The position numbers and the translations under genes are program-made. A stretch of 64,000 nucleotides of DNA from Fibrobacter sp. (GTDB taxonomy: Bacteria; Fibrobacterota; Fibrobacteria; Fibrobacterales; Fibrobacteraceae), in NCBI GenBank assembly GCA_017412605.1, contig JAFPWY010000007.1, forward strand, positions 116,239 through 180,238. Reading direction: 5' to 3'. Shown one piece after another: positions 42,108 through 51,395 of this stretch. Position 1 is the first letter of the stretch, and the number at the start of each line of letters is the position of its first letter. Below the pieces are notes generated by a model that searched no databases, was not told the DNA's origin, and was given only the letters and a program-made list of their open reading frames with translations.

Positions 42108-42263
42108 CTAGCCTTTGGAGTTGGACACTCCCTGGATATTGAGGCCGAGTTCGTCGCAATAATCAGCATCGCATTCCTCTTCGCCACTCCCACTCAACAG
42201 GCAAGCCTGATGCTTGAGATCAATCAGTTCCATTTTCGGTGCAAGATATTCTTTCTTTTTCAT
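42108..42263 (-). CDS. Small Cys-containing peptide, possible modified-peptide precursor
   Basis: A 51-residue peptide beginning MKKKEYLAPKMELIDLKHQA, then CLLSGSGEEECDADYCDELG and a short tail. The layout (basic start, Y.AP.ME.I.L leader, LLSGSG, then an acidic cysteine-bearing end) is like short leader-core peptides common in Bacteroidetes. GAGGGG precedes the ATG. It lies 17 bases after a secreted-protein gene and 3 bases before the NTP_transf_5 gene. A precursor role is inference; no dedicated maturase is adjacent. Confidence 0.68.
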   Translation of the reverse strand: MKKKEYLAPKMELIDLKHQACLLSGSGEEECDADYCDELGLNIQGVSNSKG

Positions 42264-42280
42264 TCTATTGCCCCCTCAAA

Positions 42281-43264
42281 TTAACGAATTTTTCTCTTGT
42301 TGTCAAGGAACATGCCCCAGTTTGCGGGCTTTTCGCCGATTGTGCGGCCCTTAAGGTCGAAACGGCGATCATCCATCTTGAGTTCACCTGTGAAGGTGTT
42401 CAGCTTGCCGATGGAGAGGGTGCTGTCGGAATCATGAAGGCGAACTTCAATCGTTTCGGGCAAATCTTCTTCGCCAACAGCATCGCTAGAAACCTTGGCC
42501 AGGCCGTGGCCCCTGTACCGCAAGTAAGCGCGAAGAGGAGCAATATTTGCACCCGTTCCGACCTTCACAAATTGGCCGGCAGTGACTGCGCCCTTATCCC
42601 TGGCCGCATAGCCGTAAACCTTACCAATTTTGCCATCACCCGCTTTCCATTCTTCGTAACTGTATGTTCCAGCAAACACGAAACTCTGGGTATTCGAATT
42701 ATTATCATGCAACCAAAGTTCAAGATTCTGATCATGTGCAGGCGCCGGATTGTTGTTATAACTCTGTGCAAGGAATGTAATTTCCTTAATGTCTTTGCAT
42801 TTACTCGATTTTGTATCGGCAACAATCAGAGCCGGTCTGTTGGCAGAAAGTTTGTCCTGCATATTCTTGCCATCAGCAATCCACTTACCGTTCACTTTGC
42901 TGAAATTGTAGATATCATACATATTGACACAGGAACTGGTATACTGACCGCTTTTTCTCACTGCAATCGGCAAAATAAGCGTAGAATTCTGTGTAAGGGC
43001 CACGCTGCGTTCAATCGTGACCTTCAAACGGTCCGAAGCGTTTTCATTAAGGCAAGACGCCGCATTTGCATCGTATTTAACCTTGGCACCTTCCTTGGCA
43101 AAGGATTCCAGATACAGCGTGTTGTTGGATTTGTAGTAGGCGCCGCCAGTAAACGAGCAAGCGGGATTTTCATTCTTCGGACGTTCAGCCCATGCAGCAC
43201 TTGCCGAAATCGCCAGCGAAGCAACAATAACGGCTTTCGCCAGATAAAAATATCTTTGGTTCAT
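42281..43264 (-). CDS. Secreted protein of unknown function
   Basis: A 327-residue protein with a signal peptide (AVIVASLAISASAAWA) and no transmembrane or lipobox motif. The body is beta-rich with paired cysteines (NPACSFTG, AASCLNE, TSSCVNM). The stretch VTAGQFVKVGTGANIAPLRA near residue 240 resembles surface proteins of gut Bacteroidetes and Fibrobacter, and the end is basic (FLDNKRKIR). GGTGG precedes the ATG. It leads a run with the 51-residue peptide and NTP_transf_5 genes. No family was recognised. Confidence 0.78.
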   Translation of the reverse strand: MNQRYFYLAKAVIVASLAISASAAWAERPKNENPACSFTGGAYYKSNNTLYLESFAKEGAKVKYDANAASCLNENASDRLKVTIERSVALTQNSTLILPIAVRKSGQYTSSCVNMYDIYNFSKVNGKWIADGKNMQDKLSANRPALIVADTKSSKCKDIKEITFLAQSYNNNPAPAHDQNLELWLHDNNSNTQSFVFAGTYSYEEWKAGDGKIGKVYGYAARDKGAVTAGQFVKVGTGANIAPLRAYLRYRGHGLAKVSSDAVGEEDLPETIEVRLHDSDSTLSIGKLNTFTGELKMDDRRFDLKGRTIGEKPANWGMFLDNKRKIR

Positions 43265-43751
43265 TTTCCACCCTTTTTTCTTTTGTTCGCAAATTTAAAA
43301 AAAGGGTGTATATATTATTAATCCAATTTAGCGTTTTAAATCTTACAATTTTTACCAGAAAATCAGGATTTTTTCAACACGTAACAAATAAAAAAGTTTT
43401 CTTCCAAAATTACATACAACATAAATATTTCGAGAAAAAGCCGAAGTATTCTTTATTTTTAGGGCACATCCATTGATTATGTAATCAAATAATATTATAG
43501 GAATGTATATACAGACGCCATACAGTCATTACAGATTTCAAAAAAGACATCCAAGTCTCTTAATGAAAAAAATTATTGCACACGAAAGACCCTCTGCAAA
43601 GTTCCAAATCAACTTTTTCTTCCGTTCAACTTTCCAAATTAGCGTCCAAACGCCATTTTCCATCATGCAACTATTTTTTTACAAAAAATTTCACCATAAT
43701 TAGTTTACTTTATTTTAAACGTCCAACATAACAACCAAAAAGGGAGCAAAA
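43265..43751. other. AT-rich intergenic region
   Basis: These 487 AT-rich bases separate divergent genes. The minus-strand gene has a promoter-like TAAATTTG near 43293. No RNA gene, hairpin element or credible small frame was found. Confidence 0.4.
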
Positions 43752-44270
43752 ATGTCAACAAACACAACCAGAGTCACCAAGATTAAAGTCGAAAGCTTTA
43801 ATTACAAAGACAACAAAGGCAAGATGTTCTTCATGAAGGGGACAAACGTCGTCCGACTTTACGGCACCCGCTATCTCGGAAGACAAAACAAAAAGTTCGA
43901 TTTCGAAATGGTCTGCACCTTCAAAGACGGCTTTATGTGTGACGGAGCCTCCTCCCCTGCATTAGCAAAGTTGGTCAACATACCGAAAATCAAAAAAGGT
44001 AATAACGAGTACAATGCAGGCGCATTCATCCATGACGCCCTTTATATGCACACAGGAGATTTCGATGATGTAAGTTTTAGCCGCGAGGAATGCGATGACA
44101 TCCTCCGCAGAATCTGGGTTCTTTCAGGATTGGACCCATTCTGGGCTAGAGTAGCATACGACGCAATCCGCGCCGTTGCAGGTTCAAAGCAACACTGGGG
44201 TAGCGACGAGAACGATTGCAAGCACCTGTTCTCCGTCAAGTTCACCTACAAGAAAGAACACAAGAAATAG
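43752..44270 (+). CDS. DUF1353 domain protein
   Basis: A 172-residue soluble protein matching DUF1353: CDGASSPALAKLV, AFIHDALYM and a later WARVAYDAIRAVAGSKQHW fit the pattern TDGASIP, IHDWLY and AVRAFG. The family is common in phages and prophages. Its function is not established. GGGAG precedes the ATG. No other phage gene is adjacent, and the flanks are AT-rich, which suggests an isolated acquired gene. A bidirectional terminator follows. Confidence 0.75.
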   Translation: MSTNTTRVTKIKVESFNYKDNKGKMFFMKGTNVVRLYGTRYLGRQNKKFDFEMVCTFKDGFMCDGASSPALAKLVNIPKIKKGNNEYNAGAFIHDALYMHTGDFDDVSFSREECDDILRRIWVLSGLDPFWARVAYDAIRAVAGSKQHWGSDENDCKHLFSVKFTYKKEHKK

Positions 44271-44305
44271 CCCTAAGCAGCATTCCTTTCATCGAATCAC
44301 ACAAA

Positions 44306-44333
44306 AAAGTCCAGCTATCAGCTGGACTTTTGT
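44306..44333. terminator. Bidirectional terminator
   Basis: AAAGTCCAGCT (44306-44316) pairs with AGCTGGACTTT (44320-44330) around ATC, with Ts on the plus side and As on the other, serving the convergent DUF1353 and OmpA genes. Confidence 0.88.
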
Positions 44334-44351
44334 TATGCTTTCTGCGATTCC

Positions 44352-46514
44352 TTACGGCTTAGTTGCCGGAGCAGGCGCGGGAGCAGCCTTCTCTGCAGGC
44401 TTTGCCGGAGCAGCCGGAGCTGCTGCAGGAGCAGGCGCGGGAGCGGCCTTCTCTGCAGGTTTTGCCGGAGCAGCCGGAGCCGCAGCAGGCAACTCGACGC
44501 TTTCTTCCATCTTGTCTATGAACCCAGATTTACCCTTCTTCGATTCCTTCTCGAACGGGACGAGTTCCACGCGGCGGTTCTTGGCGCGGCCCTCGTCCGT
44601 CTCGTTGTCGGCGAGCGGCCTGCGGGTACCGAAACCAACGGCGCGCAGACGATCCTTCGCGATGCCCTTCGAAATCAGGTAGTCCGTCACGGTATGGGCG
44701 CGGTCTTCGGAAAGTCTCTGGTTATAGTCTTCCGTTCCCACGATATCCGTATGGCCCTGCACCTCGAGATTCGCCTCAGTGAATTCCTTCATGAGGTCCG
44801 CGATGGCATCAAGCGTCGGGTAGCTGTTCTTGGTGAGCTTCGAGGAGTTGAACTCGAAGTTGATACCCTTCTTGAGCTGTTCAAGGTCGTGCTTCTTCTC
44901 GAGCGGGCAACCAACCGTATCAACCGCGACACCCGGGATGGTATTCGGGCACTGGTCCTTGTAATCGGGCACCTTGTCCTTGTCGCTGTCGAGCGGACAC
45001 CCCACAGTATCGACCGGAGCGCCTAGCGGAGTATCCGGGCACTGGTCCTTGTAATCGAACACGCCGTCCTTATCGGTATCGAGCGGGCAGCCCACAGTGT
45101 CGACCGGAGCACCCAGCGGTGTATTCGGGCACTTGTCCTTATAATCCGGGACCTTGTCCTTGTCGCTATCGAGCGGGCAACCCACAGTGTCGACCTTCAC
45201 GCCCTTCGGGGTGTTGGGGCACTGGTCCTTATAATCGTACACGCCGTCTTCGTCGGTATCGAGCGGGCAGCCTTCCACCGTAACCTCGACTCCCTTCGGG
45301 GTGTCAGGGCACTTGTCCAGACCGTCGAACACCTTGTCTCCATCGGTATCGATGCCGCAACCATCGGCATCCACCACGATGGGCTTGGGCGTATGCGGAC
45401 ACTTGTCCTTGTCGTTCTTCACACCATCGCCGTCGTCGTCGCCCACAGGGGGCTTGCCGAAGGTCCAGGTGAGTTTCGCGATACCGGCAATAAGCGGGTG
45501 CGCCACATAGCAGTAGTGGAGCGTCTTGCCATTCTTGCCCTCGTATTCGAGCATGAAGTCTTCGCAGCCGTCCATTTCGTCGCCTACGTCGTAACCCACG
45601 TTGAGCAGGTTGCGCACGCCAATGTCGATACCCGCGGCAAACTCGATATCGCCGAGGAAGTCGAGGAACGGCACCTTCAGGCTAAAGCCGGGCGTGAGCA
45701 ACATCGGGTCTACCAGCGGGTTGATCGGGTAGTCGTTGTTGCCAAGACGCATTTCGCCACTGAATTCCAAGAACGGATGGAACCACTTGTTCATCATGTA
45801 ATTCACAGCCGTGCTGTACACGAGCGTGTTGGAACCGTCGCCAAACACAGCCATGAACCCAAGGCTGGAATTCCATATGAGCGGGAGACCACGCTTGGTA
45901 TAGTCCACTTCGGCGACACCCGTAAGCCCAACCACGACGCTGTTCGCGGTGTAGGCATACGTCGGGCCACCGTTCCCGTTCAAAAACCAGGCGTGGCGGG
46001 GGCGCATACCGGCATTTTTCCAGCCCGTAGGCAGGTACAAGTCAAGCACTGCGGCCGTCCTCAAGATGTCGGGGCCAAAATGCGGAGTACGGTACTTACC
46101 GTAAAGCTGGAGGTCACCGAGGCCGCCCTCGATCATGCCAGCCCAGGCCGCCTCGCCGGAATAGTCCTTGCCGTGATCATAATAGATGGGCAGGCTGATA
46201 CCCACGTCCAAGTCGTCACGCAAGCCGAAGGCGAAATTGAAATTGCCAGCAAGGGCACCGTCGATACGCCCGTCTTCCATGTCGGCATCCCACACGTCAA
46301 TCTGTTGGTTATTCCCATCCGCGTCGACAAACTTGCCCGCGCGGGTATAACCCCAGTTGTCGGTGGCGATGGTTCCGCCAGTCCCTGCACGGAAATGGAA
46401 GAACCCGAGAGTATTCGCGTCTTGCTGATGCAAGCCGGTCTTTCCCCCGAGCAGGCCCGTCTGCGCAAAAGTAGCCGCCTGCACGAGGAGCAGAGTAAGA
46501 AATATTTTCTTCAT
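44352..46514 (-). CDS. OmpA-family protein with thrombospondin type 3 repeats
   Basis: A 720-residue outer-membrane protein. A signal peptide (TLLLVQAATFAQ) precedes an about 335-residue beta-barrel-like region with aromatic strand ends. Six thrombospondin type 3 calcium-binding repeats (D.DGDGV.DY.D.CP.TP.G) span about residues 357-535. The peptidoglycan-binding OmpA domain (FEFNSSKLTKNSYPTLDAIA, LEVQGHTDIVGTEDYNQRLS, RVELVPF) covers about 545-665. An Ala/Pro/Lys tail with two copies of PAAPAKPAEKAAPAPAPA follows. It probably anchors the outer membrane to the wall. Confidence 0.9.
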   Translation of the reverse strand: MKKIFLTLLLVQAATFAQTGLLGGKTGLHQQDANTLGFFHFRAGTGGTIATDNWGYTRAGKFVDADGNNQQIDVWDADMEDGRIDGALAGNFNFAFGLRDDLDVGISLPIYYDHGKDYSGEAAWAGMIEGGLGDLQLYGKYRTPHFGPDILRTAAVLDLYLPTGWKNAGMRPRHAWFLNGNGGPTYAYTANSVVVGLTGVAEVDYTKRGLPLIWNSSLGFMAVFGDGSNTLVYSTAVNYMMNKWFHPFLEFSGEMRLGNNDYPINPLVDPMLLTPGFSLKVPFLDFLGDIEFAAGIDIGVRNLLNVGYDVGDEMDGCEDFMLEYEGKNGKTLHYCYVAHPLIAGIAKLTWTFGKPPVGDDDGDGVKNDKDKCPHTPKPIVVDADGCGIDTDGDKVFDGLDKCPDTPKGVEVTVEGCPLDTDEDGVYDYKDQCPNTPKGVKVDTVGCPLDSDKDKVPDYKDKCPNTPLGAPVDTVGCPLDTDKDGVFDYKDQCPDTPLGAPVDTVGCPLDSDKDKVPDYKDQCPNTIPGVAVDTVGCPLEKKHDLEQLKKGINFEFNSSKLTKNSYPTLDAIADLMKEFTEANLEVQGHTDIVGTEDYNQRLSEDRAHTVTDYLISKGIAKDRLRAVGFGTRRPLADNETDEGRAKNRRVELVPFEKESKKGKSGFIDKMEESVELPAAAPAAPAKPAEKAAPAPAPAAAPAAPAKPAEKAAPAPAPATKP

Positions 46515-46545
46515 ACTAGTATATACTTTCTATTCCTTACTTGCC

Positions 46546-49500
46546 TTAGTTTTGGGTCATCCAAGAACCAGATTCCATTTCGCAAGTCGCTTCTATTCGC
46601 GTAAAGGGGTAAGAGCAGATCAATGACTCCCCGGCACAGTATGACGGCGGAGTAACAGTCACCCAATCGCATCCATTTTCTGCATCATCTTCGTCATCGC
46701 AATCACAATCAGTTCCATCCTCAAATTGACAAACATCAGTTTGGAAATCATGACACACACTGAATGCGCTACATGTGACACCGAGGCTATTATGATCATC
46801 GCAATAATCCTCTACGGCCGGGCATTCCGTCAATCCCATTTCAGCGAGGGTCATCCACTTGCCATATGTACCGTCGTTATTTTTGTGTTGGAAGTTGTAA
46901 TAATATTTTTCCCCTTCATACTCGCACGGGTGTTCGCAAGACGATTCTCCGTACTCCTCTATGAAGAGACGGTTCTGGGCAGTACAGACTTCCTGTACAC
47001 CGGACACTCTTGTGCATGTATAACTTATCTGTGCACGAGTCTGTTCAACTATGAAATATTCCGGCAGAGCAAAGCCCTTTATGCTAGCACCGTCTGCAAA
47101 CGTGAAGAAGTCATTATTTTCTGACATGACCGCATAAGGGCCTTCGTAAGTATAGAACCCATTAGCCTGATTCTTACAAACTGTTTCTCCGTTTTCACAA
47201 GTCCTGCTTCCAGAAGAACTCGGGAATGCGACCATCACTTCGTCAATGTGAACCGAATCCTTGACAAAGAACAACGAATTGTCGTTAGCAGAAGCACAGT
47301 AACTGCCGTCTCCTTCATCATCATTTTCGCTCCTTATCGGCTTGCATGTTTCGTTCTTGCCGAGCGTAATCCATTTTTCAGTCTTCTGGCTATAGTAGTA
47401 TGTCTTGCCATGGTATTCACAGGGGAAGTCACACGGTTCGCCTGTTTCCCAAGACTGTTCGCCATCAGTACGCACAATCAACGGACAATCCACGTTTGCA
47501 TCAAACTTTTTCCAAGCCCTATATGCTCTTTGGTCTATATCCATTGTCTCTATACAGGAGAATTCGTCCTTGCCAGAAGTAATAGTCGTATCGATGATGC
47601 TGGAATTGCAGGCCTTATTCAATTTGATATCGAAATCATCTGCCTCGGTCCAGCGGCAATCTCTATAGGAACGCTTTGTCGACGTAGTTTCACCGTCCGC
47701 AATTTCTTCCTCGACAGCATCGCAATCACACTTGTAATATGCCTTGCCTGTATTTATCGACTCTTCCCATTCTTTTTTATCAATTTTATAGATCTTGGAT
47801 TTTTTCATTACCTTTGCATCGCAAGCTCCATTTTCTACTTCAACCGGCAAGGCTTCCCTCCAGGCCCCCTTACCCGATTCAATAATATCGCATATCACAA
47901 ATTCTCTTTGTTCTTGGTTAATATAGATGGTATTCACTTCACCAGCCTTACTGTCTTTACAATTACCCAACTGGTAGCTAGCAATCATATCTCTATTTTC
48001 ACTAGCGTATACATGAACAAACGTATTGGTTTTAGTATCGCACCTATAGAAATATTCATCATCAGGAATTGAGTACAAAGTATCCTTTGCAGAAGTATCG
48101 CACTGTGCCTTCATTGCAAATTCCGTGGGACCGACAGAATCAGCTGCAATTCCGCCCTTGCCGTCATCAACGCAAAGGAAAAACCTTGTGCCATTAAAGC
48201 CGTCTCCCTTGACATACGTTCCGGAAGACTGGCCCTTACAAAGGCCTTCGCCCGGATTATTAGACACGCGCCAGAATTGTCCATTACATTCCGTAACTAT
48301 CTGCGTTCCAAGGGAATCAAGCATAACAAAATCGCCCTTAGTCGTAGTGTCGCATTCACCAGCGATGCTACTTGCAATATCATCTATATTTCTACTGAGA
48401 TTAAACAGGGGGAACCAGATTTCCTGTTTTCCGTCACACCTGAAATACTTGAACGCACCATCCTTGACACGGGACACGTATATCGGATTCTGTTTCAGAT
48501 TACAAGCCGGGAGTTCGTATGCATCAACCAATGCCCTCTGCAAGAATTTCGCGTACGGTTCCATTGCTTCGTTAAAAAGGAAGTAATCCACAAAGAATAA
48601 CGGATATTCAATTGTGTATCCGTCCACATAGATTTCTTCATTAAGCGCAGTCTTGAAATCACCCTTCTTGCCAAAGAGAGCCCTGTAATCGGAATAAACC
48701 TTGTCGTAATCCTCGATATTACCAGTCCATTGCAACATCATAACAGACATCGCCACAATACTCTCGTTCATTTCAATGGAATCGGACATGTAATGTTCCA
48801 CAATGGGGAAATCCTTGCCGAGGCCAAAATACTCGGTAATTTCGTCGTTTGCCTTCCTGTTCGCTTTCGCAAAACTGGATCCTTTTTCCATGAGCGTCTT
48901 AATGCGGGCAGCCTTGTAGTCGCTAATCCAGTCAATGACAATGGTATCGGCATCGTCCAAGTTGACAAGCGCTACAAATTCCGTTGCGGAGGACTTTCCA
49001 CGTCCGTTCGATTCAGCAAATTTCACGCGCAACTCGGCGAACGAGTTCATCATGTTCGTCACGTCAATATCAGCCACATGGAAATATATGGGGGTCTTTT
49101 CGTTATGCATGTTAGGGATTTCGTAAATGTTCAGAGGCATTTCCTCCGAGTAGTTCATTGTCGAGATAAAAATCTTGCCGGTCGGTTCAAAACTGGAATC
49201 GACTTCCAACACGGCAAGATCAGCACTAGAAGATGGCGACATCCTCACCATGACGGTCTTCTTGTAGTGCTTGGTCAGGTTCTTGTTGGGGACAAGCGTC
49301 GGCAACTGGATGATGCTTGAGCCCGAGCCGCAAGAAATCTGCACGTTGATGAGGGAAGATTTCGTGTCAGTCCAGCTCGAATCCACGCGGCAAGCGAGCG
49401 AATCGATTACCTTCTTGGAGATAACCTTGGAGAGGCTGTCAGCGTTCACCTCCTTGCCGTTCTGGCCAGCCTTGCCATCGGAACCCTTCTGACCGGCCTT

Positions 49501-49842
49501 GCCGTCCTTACCGTCGGTACCATTCTGGACAGTACCAATTGTCTTGCCATCGCATATAATCTTGTAGCCGGTAGAATCCTTGAGCGGTTCAGACTTACAG
49601 CGCAGATCGACTGCATCGGACGCGTTGACCACGGACCATTCTCCATTGGTGCAGGAATACAGGACACCTGTCGACTTGACAAGAGCCATTTCGCCCTCGT
49701 TGTCTGCACCGCAAGAAATACTATCGAGCGATTCTACGATAGCATATTCGTCGTTGTGGACGTTGATCACATCGTCGCCGCAAGCGGCGTAAAAAAGCGC
49801 TAGCAGACTAGCAGCTGACCAGGTAAGGATTTGTTTTTTCAT
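46546..49842 (-). CDS. Giant Cys-rich lipoprotein with collagen-like triplets
   Basis: A 1,098-residue lipoprotein (lipobox LFYAAC). Near residues 107-132 are eight Gly-X-X triplets (GTDGKDGKAGQKGSDGKAGQ onward), a collagen-like stretch. A helical middle (about 250-420) follows, then many short units of the form C....F..C......W, probably disulfide-stabilised. About fifty cysteines are present. The ATG at 49842 has GGGAG at suitable distance; 49845 is too close. The gene shares strand with the upstream RiPP-like operon but a terminator separates them. It is a likely surface protein of unknown function. Confidence 0.78.
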   Translation of the reverse strand: MKKQILTWSAASLLALFYAACGDDVINVHNDEYAIVESLDSISCGADNEGEMALVKSTGVLYSCTNGEWSVVNASDAVDLRCKSEPLKDSTGYKIICDGKTIGTVQNGTDGKDGKAGQKGSDGKAGQNGKEVNADSLSKVISKKVIDSLACRVDSSWTDTKSSLINVQISCGSGSSIIQLPTLVPNKNLTKHYKKTVMVRMSPSSSADLAVLEVDSSFEPTGKIFISTMNYSEEMPLNIYEIPNMHNEKTPIYFHVADIDVTNMMNSFAELRVKFAESNGRGKSSATEFVALVNLDDADTIVIDWISDYKAARIKTLMEKGSSFAKANRKANDEITEYFGLGKDFPIVEHYMSDSIEMNESIVAMSVMMLQWTGNIEDYDKVYSDYRALFGKKGDFKTALNEEIYVDGYTIEYPLFFVDYFLFNEAMEPYAKFLQRALVDAYELPACNLKQNPIYVSRVKDGAFKYFRCDGKQEIWFPLFNLSRNIDDIASSIAGECDTTTKGDFVMLDSLGTQIVTECNGQFWRVSNNPGEGLCKGQSSGTYVKGDGFNGTRFFLCVDDGKGGIAADSVGPTEFAMKAQCDTSAKDTLYSIPDDEYFYRCDTKTNTFVHVYASENRDMIASYQLGNCKDSKAGEVNTIYINQEQREFVICDIIESGKGAWREALPVEVENGACDAKVMKKSKIYKIDKKEWEESINTGKAYYKCDCDAVEEEIADGETTSTKRSYRDCRWTEADDFDIKLNKACNSSIIDTTITSGKDEFSCIETMDIDQRAYRAWKKFDANVDCPLIVRTDGEQSWETGEPCDFPCEYHGKTYYYSQKTEKWITLGKNETCKPIRSENDDEGDGSYCASANDNSLFFVKDSVHIDEVMVAFPSSSGSRTCENGETVCKNQANGFYTYEGPYAVMSENNDFFTFADGASIKGFALPEYFIVEQTRAQISYTCTRVSGVQEVCTAQNRLFIEEYGESSCEHPCEYEGEKYYYNFQHKNNDGTYGKWMTLAEMGLTECPAVEDYCDDHNSLGVTCSAFSVCHDFQTDVCQFEDGTDCDCDDEDDAENGCDWVTVTPPSYCAGESLICSYPFTRIEATCEMESGSWMTQN

Positions 49843-49925
49843 CATTCTCCCTTTTTTTCTGTTGTTTTTCTTACAAAAGTAGTAAAAAAAAAGTAAACAT
49901 GGATATATTTTTTTTCAAAACGCAA

Positions 49926-49954
49926 AAAAAAGCCCCGCCCATATAGGAGCGAGG
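49926..49954 (-). terminator. Terminator of the radical SAM/peptide operon
   Basis: On the minus strand CCTCGCTC (49954-49947) pairs with GGGCGGGG (49940-49933) through two G-U pairs, followed by a T-run. Confidence 0.75.
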
Positions 49955-50000
49955 ACTTTTTTGCAAAAAATTTTGCAAAGTGGACAAAGTAAGTGGTTAC

Positions 50001-50225
50001 TTATCTCTTTCCCTTAACCACGTCCCTCACCGGGGTCTTGCCACCGATCGGGCTATTCGGGCCCACCTTCGGAGTCTTCTCTTTGATGATGCCCCTATCG
50101 ACATCCACTCCGACGGGAGTCTTGCCACCGATAGGCGAATTAATTATGTTGGCCTGATTTTTTCCGGCCACACACTTTACAGCGCCATCCGCTTTCATCT
50201 TTGCAACAGATATTTTTTCTACCAT
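50001..50225 (-). CDS. Candidate RiPP precursor peptide with repeated core
   Basis: A 74-residue basic peptide. Residues 1-26 form a leader-like part (MVEKISVAKMKADGAVKCVA). The ten-residue motif NSPIGGKTPV occurs at 29-38 and again at 57-66, a 28-residue spacing, with a related EKTPKV between. The two copies differ at five of ten codons, always synonymously, so the peptide sequence is under selection. GGAG precedes the ATG. It lies 30 bases after a radical SAM/SPASM gene, so I infer a ribosomally made peptide modified by that enzyme. It has one cysteine (Cys18), so it is not a Cys-rich FibroRumin-type precursor. Confidence 0.75.
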   Translation of the reverse strand: MVEKISVAKMKADGAVKCVAGKNQANIINSPIGGKTPVGVDVDRGIIKEKTPKVGPNSPIGGKTPVRDVVKGKR

Positions 50226-50255
50226 TTTTTTCTCCTTTAAGTTGTTAGGTTGAAC

Positions 50256-51377
50256 TTATAGTACATCTTCCACCTCGCCTTCCTTCTGAAGCTTGGCGGT
50301 AAATTCATCGCATATGGCCGTCAAGATGCGCTCGTGGGTGCACACCTCCGGCGAGACGCCCCACAGACTACCCGTCGTGTAGAACGACGTGCATCCACAT
50401 TCATGCGCAGAACACCGGCGTATGATTCCGCAACCTTCGCACTCCTTCTTGTCGGTTTCAAGGAACCGGTACACTTCTTGAGCCACAGGGCCATCAAAGA
50501 CATGGCATTCCTTGTCCAGGACATTGCCCAAAAGGTACGGAGGATTGGGTTTGCTGGTGATGAAGCGGCTGCACGGGAAAATATTCCCATTCGTCGCAAT
50601 ACCGACGGTTCCCTTGAGGATATCGCACGAGCACTGCTTCATCTTGAGGTTGAGCACATGGTACAGGACGTGGTCCTGCACTGATTGTATGTAAAAATCG
50701 CTCTTCTGTTTCTTGATTTCGTACCAGAATTCCACAAGCTTGTAGTATTCCGCAGCCAGCGCATTCATTTCATCGACTGTCCAGTGCCCGTCAAAATCGA
50801 CCATGTTCTGGATCTGCGTAAAGCCCTGGTCCTTGGTCCATTTCACGGAATCGGCCAAGCCCGCAATGTTGTTCCGCGTAACTACAGAAAGCACAAAGGC
50901 ATTTTGTCTCACCAGTTCAGGGATGAACGGGGCAATGATATCGAAGCTTCCCTTACCATTGACCGTACGCCTCGATATGTCGTGGCGCGAAGCAGGGCCA
51001 TCCAGCGACAAGTAGATGATAATGTTTTCGCGATCCAGGTATTCAAGGATTTCCTTGTTGAGCAGGGTCCCGTTCGTGTTGATGGCCAGCTTTACGCCAA
51101 AATCTTCGGGAAGTTCAGAACGGCGACGCTGTACATTTTCCTTGAGAAAATCCACACTCTTGCGGATGGCATCAAAGCACAGAAGCGGCTCTCCCCCGAA
51201 AAAGGTAAGAGCCAAGGCATTCTGCTTAAACTCGATTGTCTTGTCTAGAGCGAAACGCAGAGCGGCTTCCCGCACCTCGTCACTCATTTCAGCACAACGT
51301 TCTTCCTGGCTTTTCTTGTAATAGCAATAACTGCACCTAAGATTACATTTTTCTGTCAGACTTAGTAAAATTCTCAT
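50256..51377 (-). CDS. Radical SAM/SPASM peptide maturase
   Basis: A 373-residue radical SAM enzyme. The cluster motif CNLRCSYC (Cys11, Cys15, Cys18) is at the N-terminus, followed by TFFGGEPLLCFD, LAINTNGTLL and LSLDGPASRHD. The C-terminal SPASM region has cysteines in CSCDIL, FPCSRF, CEGCGIIRRCSAHECGC and PEVC for auxiliary iron-sulfur clusters. Such enzymes make thioether or carbon-carbon crosslinks in peptides. I chose ATG at 51377, directly before the cluster, after a purine-rich GAGAGAG; the frame upstream is AT-rich promoter sequence. The peptide gene follows. Confidence 0.87.
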   Translation of the reverse strand: MRILLSLTEKCNLRCSYCYYKKSQEERCAEMSDEVREAALRFALDKTIEFKQNALALTFFGGEPLLCFDAIRKSVDFLKENVQRRRSELPEDFGVKLAINTNGTLLNKEILEYLDRENIIIYLSLDGPASRHDISRRTVNGKGSFDIIAPFIPELVRQNAFVLSVVTRNNIAGLADSVKWTKDQGFTQIQNMVDFDGHWTVDEMNALAAEYYKLVEFWYEIKKQKSDFYIQSVQDHVLYHVLNLKMKQCSCDILKGTVGIATNGNIFPCSRFITSKPNPPYLLGNVLDKECHVFDGPVAQEVYRFLETDKKECEGCGIIRRCSAHECGCTSFYTTGSLWGVSPEVCTHERILTAICDEFTAKLQKEGEVEDVL

Positions 51378-51395
51378 ATTTCTCTCTCGTACAAC

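Noticed and set aside
43503..43703. 66-codon plus-strand frame in the AT-rich spacer
   Set aside because: No ribosome site, and a Phe/His-rich composition typical of chance frames in AT-rich DNA.
50001..51377. FibroRumin-type Cys-rich peptide system
   Set aside because: The candidate precursor has a single cysteine, so it does not fit that known Cys-rich family even though a radical SAM maturase is present.
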